Part shown: positions 22,059-32,147 of the stretch, piece after piece
Numbering within the stretch: the stretch's first letter is position 1
Layout of the letters: each line of letters starts with the position of its first letter
Origin: an uncultured SAR86 cluster bacterium
GTDB lineage: Bacteria > Pseudomonadota > Gammaproteobacteria > Magnimaribacterales > D2472
Direction of reading: 5' to 3'
Assembly: GCA_902591565.1 (NCBI GenBank)
Contig: CACJBC010000003.1
Location: 22,289 to 86,288, forward strand
DNA length: 64,000 nt
Made by a program: the position numbers and the translations under genes
The notes under the pieces: model-generated
What the model saw: the letters and a program-made list of their open reading frames with translations, nothing else
The model's database searches: none
Told to the model about the DNA's origin: nothing

Positions 22059-22861
22059 AGCTTATCTTATTTTCTGGTGATCATCCTAGACATCTATTTG
22101 TTAATAAAGAAATTCTTGGATATTTTGATGAAGTCTTAATAATAATTATGAACAGAGAGGAAACAATTCCAAGCCCTCCAAGTGGCATTAGTAAGCATGA
22201 TATACATTTATTCAAGAAGCATTTTAAAAATAGATATCTAATAGAATCAGCAAATTATGGTCACTTAAATGCTAAAGATGTATTCCAACATCATGAGACA
22301 ATTTATGTAAATCGCGATACTCTTAATTCTGAAAAGATTGCGTCAAGAGTAAGAGAGTTTAATGCAGATTTTTGTTTTATTTTTGGTGTTGGCTTGATAC
22401 TCGATCCAGTAATTGGAGAGCTACCTAATGATAAAATAAATCTTCATTTAGGGTTATCACCATGGTACAAAGGTGCAGCAACACTTTTTTGGCCATTTTA
22501 TCATCTGGAGCCTCAATTTTGTGGTTCCACCTTTCATCAAATATCAAAACAAGCAGATGCTGGTGAAATAATTCATCAATGTGTTCCAGAGCTATTTAAA
22601 GGGGATACTATTCATGATGTTGGTGCTCGCGCCGTTATAAAAGCAAAAGAAGATCTGTGTGATATCGTATCATTTTGGAAAAAAAATAGAGAATTTAAAG
22701 GAATGATACAAACTACTTCAGGTCGTAATTGGCGTGGTATAGATTTTCACCCATCACAACTTCGCGTTATATATGATTTATTTGATGATAAGATTGTTGA
22801 TAATTATTTATTAGGTAAGTTAAATAAACGAACACCAAAACTATTCTCATGTATCAAATAG
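22055..22861 (+). CDS. Formyltransferase family protein
   Basis: INLHLGLSPWYKGAATLFWPFYHLEPQFCGSTFHQISKQADAGEIIHQ resembles the Fmt/ArnA formyltransferase catalytic region; 4-nt overlap with preceding gene. Confidence 0.75.
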   Translation: MKLILFSGDHPRHLFVNKEILGYFDEVLIIIMNREETIPSPPSGISKHDIHLFKKHFKNRYLIESANYGHLNAKDVFQHHETIYVNRDTLNSEKIASRVREFNADFCFIFGVGLILDPVIGELPNDKINLHLGLSPWYKGAATLFWPFYHLEPQFCGSTFHQISKQADAGEIIHQCVPELFKGDTIHDVGARAVIKAKEDLCDIVSFWKKNREFKGMIQTTSGRNWRGIDFHPSQLRVIYDLFDDKIVDNYLLGKLNKRTPKLFSCIK

Positions 22862-22905
22862 GAATCTTTATAATATTAAAATAACTATAAAAATTAAATG
22901 AAAGC

Positions 22906-23448
22906 ATGAGTGATACTTTAGATTTAAAAAAATATATAAGAAATGTTGATGATTTTCCTATACCAGGAATTAAGTTTAGAGATATAACTAGTTTGATTGA
23001 AAGCCCAAAACCATTCAGAAAAACCTGTAAAGAGCTTACAAGAATTTCTCGAGATTTTTCAGCAGATTTAGTTGTAAGCATTGAAAGTCGAGGTTTTATC
23101 TTTGCTGGATCAGTTGCTTCAGACTTACTACTGCCTTTCATCCTAGCTCGCAAGCCTGGCAAACTCCCAAATGAGACTTATATTAAAAATTTTGATCTAG
23201 AATATGGCAGTACATCAATCGAGATTCAAAAGAATACAAATATTAAAAATGGGCAACGCGTTGTTATTATTGATGACTTGGTTGCTACAGGAGGAACAGC
23301 TATTGCCTGTGCAGAACTATTAACTGAAAACTTTAATGTTAAAAAATCAGATATCTTAATTTTATGTATTATCGACTTACCTGATTTAGGCGGAAGTAAA
23401 TTAATAGTCGATAAAGGTTATAGTATTGAAACTCTTGTTTCGTATTAA
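22906..23448 (+). CDS. apt: Adenine phosphoribosyltransferase
   Basis: IPGIKFRDITSLIESP, ESRGFIFAGSVA, VVIIDDLVATGGTAIA. Confidence 0.95.
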   Translation: MSDTLDLKKYIRNVDDFPIPGIKFRDITSLIESPKPFRKTCKELTRISRDFSADLVVSIESRGFIFAGSVASDLLLPFILARKPGKLPNETYIKNFDLEYGSTSIEIQKNTNIKNGQRVVIIDDLVATGGTAIACAELLTENFNVKKSDILILCIIDLPDLGGSKLIVDKGYSIETLVSY

Positions 23449-23459
23449 ATTTGTTTACC

Positions 23460-24761
23460 TCAATCTAGTAAAATAAATTTAAATAAAAAAATTACAAATA
23501 AAAACCAAGCTCCCATACTGATTTCTGAAGCTTTTTGAGCAGCTAACTTAAGAACAACATATGCAATAAAACCTATCGCTATCCCGTTAGCAATTGAAAA
23601 GGTTAGTGGAATCATTATTATCATAATAAGCGCAGGTAACAACTCACTATTATCAGACCAATCAAGTCTTTCCATTCCACTTAGCATTAATATCGCAACA
23701 TAGATTAAAGCACCTGCTGTTGCATAGCTTGGTACCATAGAAGCAATCGGGGAGAAGAAAATTGCAATCAAAAAGAATAATCCCACAGTTACTGCAGTCA
23801 ATCCAGTTCTTCCTCCTGCCTCAACACCAGCAGAACTTTCAACATAACTTGTTACAGGAGAGCAGCCAAATAATGAACCAGCAACACTTGCTGAGCTGTC
23901 CGCTTTTAGCGCCTTATCAAGATTCAAAATTTTTCCTGAGTCTTTGATTAAATTTGCTCTAGATGCAACACCAAGCAAAGTACCAGCAGTATCAAAAAGA
24001 TTCACAAAAAGAAAGGATATAATTACACTAATCATAGCTACATCAAAAGCACCCCATATATCTAACTTAAGTAATATTGGTTGTAAATTAGGTGGTGAGG
24101 CAACAATCCCATTAAATTCTATTAAGCCAAGCAATAAACCTGTGATAGTTACTGCTAAAACTCCAATTACTATTGATCCAACCACTTGCCTAATGGATAA
24201 AATCAATATTAAAAGAAACCCCAATACCGCAAGTAAAGTTTCAATATTTTTAAAATTTCCTAAACTTAAAAATGTTGCTTCGTTTTGAACAATTATGCCG
24301 CCAGTTTTTAGTCCAATAAATCCAACAAATAGACCAACACCTGCTCCCATTGCAATTCTAAGATTCATAGGAATACTATTGAGCATCCATTGTCTCAATG
24401 GCGTAACACTAATTATTACAAATAAAATGCCAGCCAAAAAAACAGCACCTAATGCAATTTCCCAGCTATAACCCATTTCACCGACAACTGTATATGTAAA
24501 AAATGCATTTAAACCCATGCCTGGAGCTAGACCGACAGGCCAATTAGAATAAAAACCCATGGCAAAACACGCAATCGCAGCTGCTATACATGTACCAACA
24601 AAACTTGCACCTAAATCCATACCACTTGCTGCCATCATTTGTGGATTTACAAAAATAATGTATGCCATTGTAATGAAGGTAGTAAAACCAGCTAAGAATT
24701 CTTGTTTAAAAGATGTATGATTTAATTGGAGCGCAAAGGTATTTTCAAGGAATTTTTTCAT
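23460..24761 (-). CDS. NCS2/AzgA-type guanine/hypoxanthine permease
   Basis: Multi-TM; EFLAGFTTFITMAYIIFVNPQMM, GMGLNAFFTYTVV, SYVESSAGVEAGGRTGLTAV. Confidence 0.92.
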   Translation of the reverse strand: MKKFLENTFALQLNHTSFKQEFLAGFTTFITMAYIIFVNPQMMAASGMDLGASFVGTCIAAAIACFAMGFYSNWPVGLAPGMGLNAFFTYTVVGEMGYSWEIALGAVFLAGILFVIISVTPLRQWMLNSIPMNLRIAMGAGVGLFVGFIGLKTGGIIVQNEATFLSLGNFKNIETLLAVLGFLLILILSIRQVVGSIVIGVLAVTITGLLLGLIEFNGIVASPPNLQPILLKLDIWGAFDVAMISVIISFLFVNLFDTAGTLLGVASRANLIKDSGKILNLDKALKADSSASVAGSLFGCSPVTSYVESSAGVEAGGRTGLTAVTVGLFFLIAIFFSPIASMVPSYATAGALIYVAILMLSGMERLDWSDNSELLPALIMIIMIPLTFSIANGIAIGFIAYVVLKLAAQKASEISMGAWFLFVIFLFKFILLD

Positions 24762-24932
24762 GTTTTTTATGGATTGTAATTTACTTAATTATTCTACAAT
24801 TTATAATGCTAAATTGCTTAATTACTTTTAATTTTATGTTAGCTGTATTTTGGCATATAAATTGCTTTCTATATATTATAAAAATAACTTAACAAGTGCT
24901 GCAGTTTTACATAAGCACAGGGGAAAATACCA

Positions 24933-27290
24933 ATGAAAATTTTTAATCTAAGATTAGCACTATCTTTATCATTAATCTTTATGTTTAATTTTGAAGTCAA
25001 TGCACAAAACTCTGCAATAGAAGAGGTCATCGTTTCTGCTGAAAAAAGAGATGAAAGCCTACAAGATATATCTCAAGCAGTCTCTGCTTTGACTGATTCT
25101 GATCTAGAAAACAAAAATATTGAATCTTTTGTAGACCTAAGTGCTATTGTTCCAGGTGTAACTGTTTCAAAGAATGAAGGTTATAAAACTGTTATTTCTA
25201 TCAGAGGTGTCGGAAATGAAACAAACCAGAATGCAATCGCAGCTCCATCAGTTGCTTTTCATATTGACGGTGTATTTATTGCTTCACCATTTTCTTTACT
25301 AACTGATTTTATTGATATTGATAGGATTGAGGTTCTTAGAGGGCCTCAAGGCACCTTATTTGGACAAAACTCTACAGGTGGAGCTATCAATGTAATTAGT
25401 AAAAAACCAACTACTGATGATTATTATGGAAAAGCTGACGTAACACTTGGTAATTATGATTTATTAAAATATAGATCATCAGTCAATATCCCAATAAATG
25501 AAAAAGTAGCAACAAGGTTTTCTTTCAGTTCTACAGAACGTGATGGTTTTTCAGAAAATATTGTAAATGGCCAAGACTTAGATGATGCTAATAATTTAAG
25601 TATAAGAAGCGATTGGGCTATAGAAACTAGTGAAACATCCTCATTAAGAATTTTTGCACAATATTTTGATATTGATAGAAATGGCGCAGCTATGAGAGGT
25701 ATTGATGATCAAACATCAGGCATGCGTCACTTAGCTCAAGATACTCTTTCCAATCAAGAACTTACTTCTAAAGTATTTGCAGCTATATACGAGCAAGATC
25801 TTGGATATGCAAGTTTAAAAATTCTTGCTAGTTCACAAGAAGATGACATTAGCGTTACTAGAGATAACGATAGACATAATCTTGGTGAAACTGTTGCAGC
25901 AATTCCAGGTCTAGAAGGAACAACATATATTAAGGCTGAGTTCAGACCAGAAACATCTCTTGTCGAAACAAAAACTCTTGAAGTAAATCTTATCTCTAAT
26001 GAGCCTATTTTAAACGGAAAATTAGATTGGGTTGCTGGAGCATTTTATATGGATCATAAAATAGAAAATCATATTAAAGGTTACAGAGACTGGGACGCAA
26101 ATGGTGAAATTAAATATGTATGTGATGAGTCTTTTGCTAATCCTGATTATTGTTATACACATAATTATAGTTTTCCTGCCGCTTTAGATGTTTTTTCTGT
26201 AGGAGAGTTTGACTTTGTAACAGATGCATATCCCTCAAGAAAGTCTTATTCTTTTTATGGGCAGACAACGTATTCACTTAGTGATACAGCACGTCTAATT
26301 TCTGGTTTCCGTTATTCAAAAGATACTTTTAAAACTGACGTAGCAAATTTCTTTAATATTGATATCTTCGAAGATGAAGGCACAGACGATGAAATAACTG
26401 GAAAAGTTACTGCAGAGTTTGATGTTAATCCGGACACAATGACTTATGTATCATATACAAGAGGCTTTAAACCTGGTGGAACAAACTTAACTTATGGTAG
26501 AGCTACAAGAGAGGAATTAGATGCAATATTTAGATTCAATGCCGTAGTTGCCCCTCCAATGGTATACAGAACCTTTGAGAAAGAAACCATTGATGCTTTA
26601 GAAGTAGGTCTAAAAACTGACATGCTTGATGGGAGAGTAAGAACAAATTTAGCAGCCTTCTCATATACATACAAAAATCTTCAATTCCAAGCAACTGACC
26701 CTGATCAATTCCAAGGAGGTGTCGCTAACATTCCAGAATCTGACATTTCAGGACTAGAAGTCGAATTAAAAGGAATTATTACTGACAACTTGATGATAGA
26801 TGCAAATCTTGCATTTATAGACAGTGAGGTAAGTTCTGATTACGAGGTTCTAGATAATGTTGACGCTTTTCAATATTCAGCGGAAGGAGAAGAATTAATA
26901 AGGTATGGGCTGAGAGAGAACGTTAAAGGTAATAGTTTAGCTAAAACACCAGAATCAAATGCTGACTTAAGTTTAATTTATGAAACTGGCCTAGCTTCTG
27001 GAAACGATTTAACAGCTATTCTTCAGATTATTAAAAGAGGAGACTTCATGCAAAGAGTTTCTAATAATCCTGTAGTTGATGCAATTGATGGTTATACAGT
27101 AGTTAATCTTAGTGTTGGTATCGAATATCCTGACGACTATCCTATTAACAAGCTAGACCTAATCCTATTAAATGCTTCAGATAAAGATGGTGTAAATTCA
27201 AGTATGACAGATGTTTTTGGTGTTGCTGCTACAGGCATTGAGCTTATTGCACCAAGACAATTTATGGTAAGAGTAAGTAAAAACTTTTAA
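24933..27290 (+). CDS. TonB-dependent receptor
   Basis: Signal peptide; EEVIVSAEKRDESLQDISQAVSAL; RIEVLRGPQGTLFGQNSTGGAINVISKKP; C-terminal beta-barrel ending in F. Confidence 0.95.
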   Translation: MKIFNLRLALSLSLIFMFNFEVNAQNSAIEEVIVSAEKRDESLQDISQAVSALTDSDLENKNIESFVDLSAIVPGVTVSKNEGYKTVISIRGVGNETNQNAIAAPSVAFHIDGVFIASPFSLLTDFIDIDRIEVLRGPQGTLFGQNSTGGAINVISKKPTTDDYYGKADVTLGNYDLLKYRSSVNIPINEKVATRFSFSSTERDGFSENIVNGQDLDDANNLSIRSDWAIETSETSSLRIFAQYFDIDRNGAAMRGIDDQTSGMRHLAQDTLSNQELTSKVFAAIYEQDLGYASLKILASSQEDDISVTRDNDRHNLGETVAAIPGLEGTTYIKAEFRPETSLVETKTLEVNLISNEPILNGKLDWVAGAFYMDHKIENHIKGYRDWDANGEIKYVCDESFANPDYCYTHNYSFPAALDVFSVGEFDFVTDAYPSRKSYSFYGQTTYSLSDTARLISGFRYSKDTFKTDVANFFNIDIFEDEGTDDEITGKVTAEFDVNPDTMTYVSYTRGFKPGGTNLTYGRATREELDAIFRFNAVVAPPMVYRTFEKETIDALEVGLKTDMLDGRVRTNLAAFSYTYKNLQFQATDPDQFQGGVANIPESDISGLEVELKGIITDNLMIDANLAFIDSEVSSDYEVLDNVDAFQYSAEGEELIRYGLRENVKGNSLAKTPESNADLSLIYETGLASGNDLTAILQIIKRGDFMQRVSNNPVVDAIDGYTVVNLSVGIEYPDDYPINKLDLILLNASDKDGVNSSMTDVFGVAATGIELIAPRQFMVRVSKNF

Positions 27291-27306
27291 CATAATTTAA
27301 TTTTTT

Positions 27307-27345
27307 TATACGAGTACATATTGTTATCAATCATGTACTCGTATA
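27307..27345. repeat. Inverted repeat / hairpin, 13-bp perfect arms plus 4-bp inner stem
   Basis: TATACGAGTACAT-ATTG-TTAT-CAAT-c-ATGTACTCGTATA; one bulged C. Confidence 0.9.
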
Positions 27346-27355
27346 GCATTTGCAG

Positions 27356-27925
27356 ATGAAAAAAACTTTTATCCAAGCAGACCAGTTGCTAGAAGATTCT
27401 TTCAAGCTTGCTTGGAAGGTATACGAAAGTGGTTTTCGGCCTGATTATATAGTTGGTGTTTGGAGAGGCGGTGCCCCCATAGGAATTGCCGTTCAAGAAT
27501 TTTTAGAAGTTTTGGGGATATCCTCTGATCATATTGCAATTAGAACATCGCATTATTCAGGAATTGATCAACATAATTCTAGCGTTAAAGTTTATGGATT
27601 GAATTATGTAATCAGACAGTTAGAATCTGAAGATTCATTGCTAATTGTAGATGATGTCCATGATACTGGATTATCTATTCAACAAATAATTAGCGATTTA
27701 AAAACAGCCTGCAAAAAAAATACTCCAGAGATTAAAGTAGCGACTCCATACTTTAAGCCGTCAAAAAATAAAACTGAAAGAAAACCAGATTTCTATTTGC
27801 ATGAAACAGATGAATGGTTGGTATTTCCCCATGAGCTAGACGGACTCACAATAGATGAAATAAAGGAAAATAAACCAGCAGTAAAAGACTTAATTGAAAA
27901 AATATCATCTATAATCAAGCAATAA
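27356..27925 (+). CDS. Purine (xanthine/hypoxanthine-type) phosphoribosyltransferase
   Basis: YIVGVWRGGAPIGIAVQEFL; LLIVDDVHDTGLSIQ PRPP-binding motif. Confidence 0.82.
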   Translation: MKKTFIQADQLLEDSFKLAWKVYESGFRPDYIVGVWRGGAPIGIAVQEFLEVLGISSDHIAIRTSHYSGIDQHNSSVKVYGLNYVIRQLESEDSLLIVDDVHDTGLSIQQIISDLKTACKKNTPEIKVATPYFKPSKNKTERKPDFYLHETDEWLVFPHELDGLTIDEIKENKPAVKDLIEKISSIIKQ

Positions 27926-27969
27926 TCATTCATTGAGTTTACAACTCAGTATCTAATAGGGGAAATAAG

Positions 27970-29109
27970 ATGTCAGAGACTATCTCAAAAGAAATTCGTT
28001 CAATTGTGACAAATGATGGAAACATCGAGTTATCTATTAAAACCTCTGAAATACCCACACCATTGGCTGATGAAGTAATTATAAAAGTTGAAGCAGCTCC
28101 TATAAATCCCTCTGATCTTGGGCTTCTTCTAAGTTTTGCTGCTGATATTTCATCCATAAATACATCAGGATCTGGTGATGAAACAAAAACAATTATAAAA
28201 ATACATCCTGCTCTAATGGGCGCTATGAAACCAAGATTAGACCAATCGATGCAAGTTGGTAATGAGGGCGCAGGTGTGGTTATTGATTCAGGAGAAAATG
28301 TAAAGGATTTGATTGGTAAAACAGTAGGGTTAGCTGGAGGAGCAATGTATTCTCAATATAGATGTGTTCCAGCTGCAAGTTGCTTGGTAATGGATGAAGG
28401 AACCAAATCTTCAGAAGCAGCATCATCTTTTGTAAATCCTTTAACAGCTTTATCTTTTGTAGAAACTATGAAAATGGAAAACCATTCGGCTCTTGTTCAT
28501 ACTGCGGCTGCATCTAATCTTGGCCAAATGTTAGTAAAGATTTGTAAAGATGATGGAATACCTTTAGTAAATATTGTTCGAAAATCAGAGCATGTAAAAC
28601 TTTTAAAAGAACTTGGTGCTGAATATGTATGTAATACTAATGATCAAAGTTTTATGGATGATTTAGTTGCTGCCTTAGTTGCTACTGGAGCTACTCTTGG
28701 CTTTGATGCAACTGGTGGAGGAAACAATGGTGAACTTCCAAGTCAAATATTGGCTGCCATGGAAATAGCTGCCAATAAAACAGCTAACGAATATAGCAGA
28801 TACGGTTCTGATACATACAAACAAGTCTATATTTATGGGGGCTTAGATCAATCTCCTACTATTTTAAAGAGGTCCTATGGAATGTCATGGGGTCTTGGTG
28901 GTTGGCTGTTAACTCCAATGATTGGGCGAATAGGTATGGAGAAATTTGGCCAAATGAGAATGCGTGTAGCTAAAGAGATTAAAACAACATTTGCAAGTTC
29001 ATATGCAAAAGAAATTTCTTTTGAAGAAATGCTGCAGCCTGAAATTATTAAGTCTTATGCAAAACAAGCAACTGGAGAAAAGTATTTAGTTAATCCACAT
29101 AAGGAATAA
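27970..29109 (+). CDS. Zinc-binding dehydrogenase / quinone oxidoreductase-like MDR protein
   Basis: EVIIKVEAAPINPSDLGLL; GNEGAGVVIDSG; ALVHTAAASNLGQMLVKICKDDGI. Confidence 0.85.
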   Translation: MSETISKEIRSIVTNDGNIELSIKTSEIPTPLADEVIIKVEAAPINPSDLGLLLSFAADISSINTSGSGDETKTIIKIHPALMGAMKPRLDQSMQVGNEGAGVVIDSGENVKDLIGKTVGLAGGAMYSQYRCVPAASCLVMDEGTKSSEAASSFVNPLTALSFVETMKMENHSALVHTAAASNLGQMLVKICKDDGIPLVNIVRKSEHVKLLKELGAEYVCNTNDQSFMDDLVAALVATGATLGFDATGGGNNGELPSQILAAMEIAANKTANEYSRYGSDTYKQVYIYGGLDQSPTILKRSYGMSWGLGGWLLTPMIGRIGMEKFGQMRMRVAKEIKTTFASSYAKEISFEEMLQPEIIKSYAKQATGEKYLVNPHKE

Positions 29110-29125
29110 ATACTATAATCATTTG

Positions 29126-29536
29126 ATGAGTATAGAATATTCTAAGTTTTATTTAAGTGATATTTTGAATGAGGTTAAAACAATAGCGGTTGTTGGAGCA
29201 AGCTCAAAAAAACATAGAGATAGTTATAAGGTGATGAAAAGCCTTATTGAAAATGGCTATAAAGTATTTCCCATAAATCCAAACGAGTCTGGCAAAAATA
29301 TTCTGAATTTAGAGTGTTTGCCTAATCTTGATGCAGTCAAAGAAAATATTGATATGGTAGATATTTTTCGTAAACACGATGCTGTAATGGATATTGCAAA
29401 GGATGCTATCAAAATAGGTGCAAAAGTTTTATGGATGCAAGAAGGTATTGTTCATCATGAAGCAGCCAATCTAGCTACAAGTGCTGGATTGAGAGTTGTA
29501 ATGGATCGTTGTCCTAAAAAAGAACTCATTAAGTAG
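29126..29536 (+). CDS. CoA-binding domain protein (YccU-like)
   Basis: KTIAVVGASSKKHRDSYKVMKSLIENGYKVFPINP; LWMQEGIVHHEA; MDRCPKKE. Confidence 0.88.
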   Translation: MSIEYSKFYLSDILNEVKTIAVVGASSKKHRDSYKVMKSLIENGYKVFPINPNESGKNILNLECLPNLDAVKENIDMVDIFRKHDAVMDIAKDAIKIGAKVLWMQEGIVHHEAANLATSAGLRVVMDRCPKKELIK

Positions 29537-29576
29537 ATTGGACTAGTAAAACAAAATAGCTTTTAATAGATTAGTT

Positions 29577-30380
29577 ATGAATAACGAATCTGAATTACTT
29601 ATTAAAGAAGCGCCTATAAATAGCATTTTGCGATTGGTCATGAATGATCAGAATAGTAAAAATGCGCTTTCAAATAAGATGATCTCTGCTTTAATGGATG
29701 CTATTGCATTTGCTAATAATGATAATTCAATCAAAGTAATAGTTATTGCTTCAAAAGGTAACGTATATAGTGCTGGACATGACCTAAAAGAAATTACTCA
29801 AGCTAGGAAAAATCCAGATAATGGAGAAAGTTTTTTTAAAGAGCTGTTTCGTTCATGTTCGGTTTTAATGCAGGCAATAGTTAACTCCTCAAAACCTGTA
29901 ATAGCTGAGGTTAACGGTGTTGCTACAGCTGCAGGCTGCCAATTAGTTGCTAGTTGTGATTTAGCAATAGCATCAAATAATGCCAAATTCGCTACGCCTG
30001 GAGTTAATATTGGGCTTTTTTGTTCTACTCCAATGGTTGCTCTCTCAAGAAATGTTCATAAAAAGAATGCGATGGAAATGCTTTTAACTGGAGATATGAT
30101 TAATGCACAAAAAGCTAAAGATATTGGTCTGATTAATAATTATGTTGAAGTTGAAGAGTTAGAATCGACAGTTATGCAATTAGCACGAATGATTGCAAGT
30201 AAACCGTCTTTAACAATAGCTACTGGGAAGAAGGCTTTTTATGAGCAAGCTAACATGAGCTTGCCAAAAGCTTATGAATATACATCAGAAGTTATGAAAA
30301 GTAATATTCTTAGAGAGGATGCTAAAGAAGGAATAAGCGCTTTTATTGAAAAAAGATCTCCAAACTGGAAAGAAGAATAA
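29577..30380 (+). CDS. Enoyl-CoA hydratase/isomerase family protein
   Basis: SAGHDLKEI; KPVIAEVNGVATAAGCQLVASCDLAIAS. Confidence 0.92.
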   Translation: MNNESELLIKEAPINSILRLVMNDQNSKNALSNKMISALMDAIAFANNDNSIKVIVIASKGNVYSAGHDLKEITQARKNPDNGESFFKELFRSCSVLMQAIVNSSKPVIAEVNGVATAAGCQLVASCDLAIASNNAKFATPGVNIGLFCSTPMVALSRNVHKKNAMEMLLTGDMINAQKAKDIGLINNYVEVEELESTVMQLARMIASKPSLTIATGKKAFYEQANMSLPKAYEYTSEVMKSNILREDAKEGISAFIEKRSPNWKEE

Positions 30381-30382
30381 GA

Positions 30383-31132
30383 ATGAAAAAAGCTTTGATA
30401 ACTGGATTCTCTTCTGGAATAGGTCTCGCATATGCTAAACATTTAATAAAAAATAATTGGCATTTAGATTTAGTTTCTCAAGATATTGAAAGATCTAAAT
30501 TAGCTTTAGAAGCATTAAATTCTTCAAACTGTAGCGCCTATTCATGTGACCTGAGTTCACCAGAGGATCTTGATAGGTTAATCTTAAAAATATCAACGCC
30601 TGATTTGTTAATTGCAAATGCAGGAATAGGTATAAATGGAAGTGTTGGCAAAAACTCATCAAAAGAAATTAAAGATGCAACCTATTTGATGTTTGGTGGA
30701 GTTATAAATCTTATTGAATATTTTTTACCTAAAATGAAAGAAAAAGATGCCGGAAGAGTTGTAATAATTTCTAGCATAGGGGCTTTAATACCAATGCCTA
30801 AATCTTCAATTTATGCAGCAGTCAAATCAGGAATATATGCTTATGGAAGATCTTTAAATGAAGAATTAGAAAATACAAACATTTCAGTAACAGTTAGTTT
30901 ACCAGGATATGTTAGAACAAATATTCATCAAAGATCTGGTCTAGAACATTTAACAAGAAAAATACCAAATTGGATGTGGGTTTCAGCTGATAAAGTGGTG
31001 ACTGAGACTGAAAAAGCTTCTATAAAAGGAAAGTCGCACATTATTCCTGGGTTTTTATATAGAATTACTAGCATCTTCTTTAATCTAAAAATTACAAAGA
31101 TAATTTGGAAGACATTAAATGCAAGAAAGTAA
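30383..31132 (+). CDS. Short-chain dehydrogenase/reductase
   Basis: ALITGFSSGIGLAYA; LIANAGIG; SIYAAVKSGIYAYGRSLNEEL. Confidence 0.92.
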   Translation: MKKALITGFSSGIGLAYAKHLIKNNWHLDLVSQDIERSKLALEALNSSNCSAYSCDLSSPEDLDRLILKISTPDLLIANAGIGINGSVGKNSSKEIKDATYLMFGGVINLIEYFLPKMKEKDAGRVVIISSIGALIPMPKSSIYAAVKSGIYAYGRSLNEELENTNISVTVSLPGYVRTNIHQRSGLEHLTRKIPNWMWVSADKVVTETEKASIKGKSHIIPGFLYRITSIFFNLKITKIIWKTLNARK

Positions 31133-32147
31133 TTTTTTAAATAGTTTTGGTCGGTTAATGACAAGCCTTGAAGGAACATCATTAACATCTGTGGAAAAGG
31201 AATTAATCTCAAATAAGCATATTGGTGGGATTATTCTTTTTTCTAAAAATTTTGAATCACAATCACAAATTCAGTCATTATGTTTAGATATTAAATCTAT
31301 AAAGCAAAATATTATTATTGCAGTTGATCAAGAGGGCGGTAGAGTTCAAAGATTTAAAAATGAATTTACCGTATTACCTTCAATGCAAGATCTTGGTGAT
31401 TACGCTATTAAAAAAAATAATTTGAGAATATGCCATGAAATAGGCTGGCTTATGGCAAGTGAGTTAGCTGCTTCAGGCATTGATATAAGCTTTGCTCCAG
31501 TATTAGATGTAGATAGAGAAACTAGTAGTATTATAGGAAATAGGGCATTTTCAAATGACCCTAAGTTACTTGTCCAATTAGCAGGAAATTTTATCAATGG
31601 AATGAATGAGGCAGGTATGCAGGCGACTGGCAAGCATTTTCCTGGACATGGAGGTATATTTGAGGATAGCCATATATCCGAACCTGTTGATACAAGATCT
31701 TATGAACAATTATTTGAGTTAGATTTAAAACCTTTTACAGAACTAAAAGATAATTTAGGCGCTATGATGACAGCGCATATAACTTTCCCAAATATTGATA
31801 GCGTTTGTGTGAGTTACTCAAATATATGGATTAAAAAAATATTAAGAGAAAGATTAGCATTTGAAGGCATAGTATTTAGTGATGACTTATCTATGAAAGG
31901 TGCTGGTGATTGCTCTATGGGTGAAAAGGCAGTTAAATCGATCGAAGCTGGCTCTGACATGGTTTTAGTTTGTAATAATTATGATGGAACAATGGACGTT
32001 GTTGATGCATTTGAAAAAAATAATATTCAAAATTCAAGCAAAATCGTAGCCTTACAGAATTCAAGTAATATTGAATGGAGTGACCTAGTGAAAAAAGATA
32101 GAGTTAAAGATATTAAAAATCATATTAAAGAAATGGGGAGAGCTTAA
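31119..32147 (+). CDS. nagZ: Beta-N-acetylhexosaminidase, GH3 family
   Basis: AVDQEGGRVQRFK; GKHFPGHGGIFEDSHIS; GIVFSDDLSMKGA. Confidence 0.9.
   Translation: MQESNFLNSFGRLMTSLEGTSLTSVEKELISNKHIGGIILFSKNFESQSQIQSLCLDIKSIKQNIIIAVDQEGGRVQRFKNEFTVLPSMQDLGDYAIKKNNLRICHEIGWLMASELAASGIDISFAPVLDVDRETSSIIGNRAFSNDPKLLVQLAGNFINGMNEAGMQATGKHFPGHGGIFEDSHISEPVDTRSYEQLFELDLKPFTELKDNLGAMMTAHITFPNIDSVCVSYSNIWIKKILRERLAFEGIVFSDDLSMKGAGDCSMGEKAVKSIEAGSDMVLVCNNYDGTMDVVDAFEKNNIQNSSKIVALQNSSNIEWSDLVKKDRVKDIKNHIKEMGRA

Noticed and set aside
23762-24288. Plus-strand ORFs of 61 and 114 aa
   Set aside because: Antisense to the well-supported NCS2 permease; no domain features.
24762-24932. Possible purine riboswitch between permease and TonB receptor
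   Set aside because: I could not find the conserved purine aptamer core or P1-P3 pairing; only AT-rich promoter-like sequence and a short GTGCT/AGCAC pairing.
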